Positions 5,704-6,365 of a stretch of 6,365 bases of DNA are shown here, one piece after another. The first letter of the stretch is position 1. Every line of letters starts with the position of its first letter. The stretch is from Geminicoccaceae bacterium (lineage in GTDB: Bacteria; Pseudomonadota; Alphaproteobacteria; Geminicoccales; Geminicoccaceae). The DNA lies in NCBI GenBank assembly GCA_020446285.1, contig JAGREZ010000023.1, forward strand, positions 1 to 6,365, given 5' to 3'. The translations under genes and the position numbers were made by a program. The notes under the pieces were generated by a model that had not been told where the DNA came from, did no database searches, and worked only from the letters and a program-made list of their open reading frames with translations.

Positions 5704-6365
5704 ATGCTCGAAACGCCTTTCAATCTCGAACAGCTTCTCGCCGGACTGCGTGCCGCCGGTGAGGATTCCCGCCTTCGCCTGCTGGCCATCTGTGCGCAGG
5801 GCGAATGGACGGTCAGTGAACTGTGTCAGGTGATGAGCCAGTCGCAGCCGCGCATCTCCCGTCACCTCAGGCTCCTTGCCGATGCCGGTCTGCTCGAACG
5901 CTTTCGCGAGGGAAGCTGGGTCTTCTATCGCCGGGCACAGAACGGTCCGGGTGGCCGTGTCGCCCGCAGCCTCTGCCGCCTGCTGCCGGAAGGCGATTCC
6001 ACGCTGGTCCAGGATCGTCTCAGGCTCGATTCCATCCGCAGCGCACGCCGCGAGGAAGCCGCCCGCTTCTTCAGCGCACGAGCCGAAAGCTGGGATCACG
6101 ACAAGGATCTCACCGTCGATGCGGCGAGGGTCGAGGAGGCGCTGACCCGCATCTTCGCTTCCCGGCGTTGCGACCGCCTTCTCGACATCGGCACCGGTAC
6201 GGGCCGCGTCCTGCAACTCCTTGCCGGACAGATCACATCGGGGCTCGGTATCGACAGCAGCCACGACATGCTGCGTGTCGCCCGCGCCAATCTCGACCGC
6301 CTCGACGCGAAGAACTGCCAGGTCCGGCATGGCGACATGTATGCCCTTCCCGTCCGCGACCGCAG
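5704..6365 (+). CDS. ArsR-family regulator fused to SAM-dependent methyltransferase, 3' truncated by window
   Basis: The frame is open from the ATG at 5704 to the window edge (220 residues seen). Residues about 8-78 are a winged-helix ArsR domain: RLRLLAICAQGEWTVSELCQ (23-42), recognition helix SQSQPRISRHLRLLADAGLL (45-64), and wing RFREGSWVFYRRA (66-78). A linker (about 80-150) with ARFFSARAESWD (120-131) leads into a class I methyltransferase fold. This has motif I LLDIGTGTGRVLQLLA (159-174), the acidic end of strand 2 in GLGIDSSHDML (180-190), and HGDMYALPV (209-217). The classical arsenic-sensor ELCxCDL cysteine pair is missing (only Cys41), so a small-molecule ligand is more likely than a metal. 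Similar fusions occur near methionine-cycle genes, and SahR-type ArsR proteins sense S-adenosylhomocysteine; this is a candidate relative. An in-frame ATG at 5656 would add 16 residues but would overlap the putative operator; neither start has a strong Shine-Dalgarno. Confidence 0.85.
   Translation, partial: MLETPFNLEQLLAGLRAAGEDSRLRLLAICAQGEWTVSELCQVMSQSQPRISRHLRLLADAGLLERFREGSWVFYRRAQNGPGGRVARSLCRLLPEGDSTLVQDRLRLDSIRSARREEAARFFSARAESWDHDKDLTVDAARVEEALTRIFASRRCDRLLDIGTGTGRVLQLLAGQITSGLGIDSSHDMLRVARANLDRLDAKNCQVRHGDMYALPVRDR

Noticed and set aside
5539..6330. Minus-strand open frame of 263 codons opposite the ArsR-methyltransferase
   Set aside because: The plus strand encodes an unmistakable winged helix and methyltransferase motif I over the same bases; the minus translation matches nothing I recognise.

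Overview
This is GC-rich DNA with the look of an alphaproteobacterial chromosome. The main reason is the order hemC (tail only), hemD, a mitofilin-like membrane protein, hemY. This cluster is characteristic of Alphaproteobacteria, and the protein sequences fit. I cannot name the genus from sequence alone.

Layout. Positions 1-3240 (+ strand) hold a tightly packed heme-biosynthesis operon. The last codons of hydroxymethylbilane synthase overlap hemD by ATGA. hemD is followed after a short gap by a mitofilin/IMMP-like coiled-coil inner-membrane protein, which overlaps hemY, again by ATGA. hemY converges, with only 16 nt between the stops, on a minus-strand gene (3257-4714) for a RimK-type ATP-grasp ligase carrying the RLAN-type N-terminal domain. 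Its most likely start is a TTG behind a perfect Shine-Dalgarno. Positions 4715-5107 form a 393-nt gene-free divergent region. On the right are a RimI-like GNAT acetyltransferase (5108-5599, +) and the 5' part of an ArsR-type regulator fused to a SAM-dependent methyltransferase (5704 to beyond the window end, +).

Most unusual feature. The divergent region between the ATP-grasp gene and the GNAT gene is almost filled by a 272-bp non-coding element. It has 33-bp near-perfect terminal inverted repeats (32/33) and two further large internal hairpins. It is flanked by TA on both sides, so that removing it and one TA rebuilds a CTAG site. It encodes no transposase and looks like a MITE, possibly of IS630 type. 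It now occupies the 5' region of the ligase gene and lies just upstream of the GNAT gene.

How the genes work together. HemC and HemD supply uroporphyrinogen III. The mitofilin-like protein and HemY are membrane-anchored partners of unproven biochemical role that travel with these genes. The ATP-grasp ligase and the GNAT protein belong to families whose genes are repeatedly neighbours and are predicted (not shown) to make or modify a peptide or amide product. Here the C39-like peptidase domain often fused to the GNAT is absent. The ArsR-methyltransferase fusion resembles regulators linked to the methionine/S-adenosylhomocysteine cycle, but its target genes lie outside the window.
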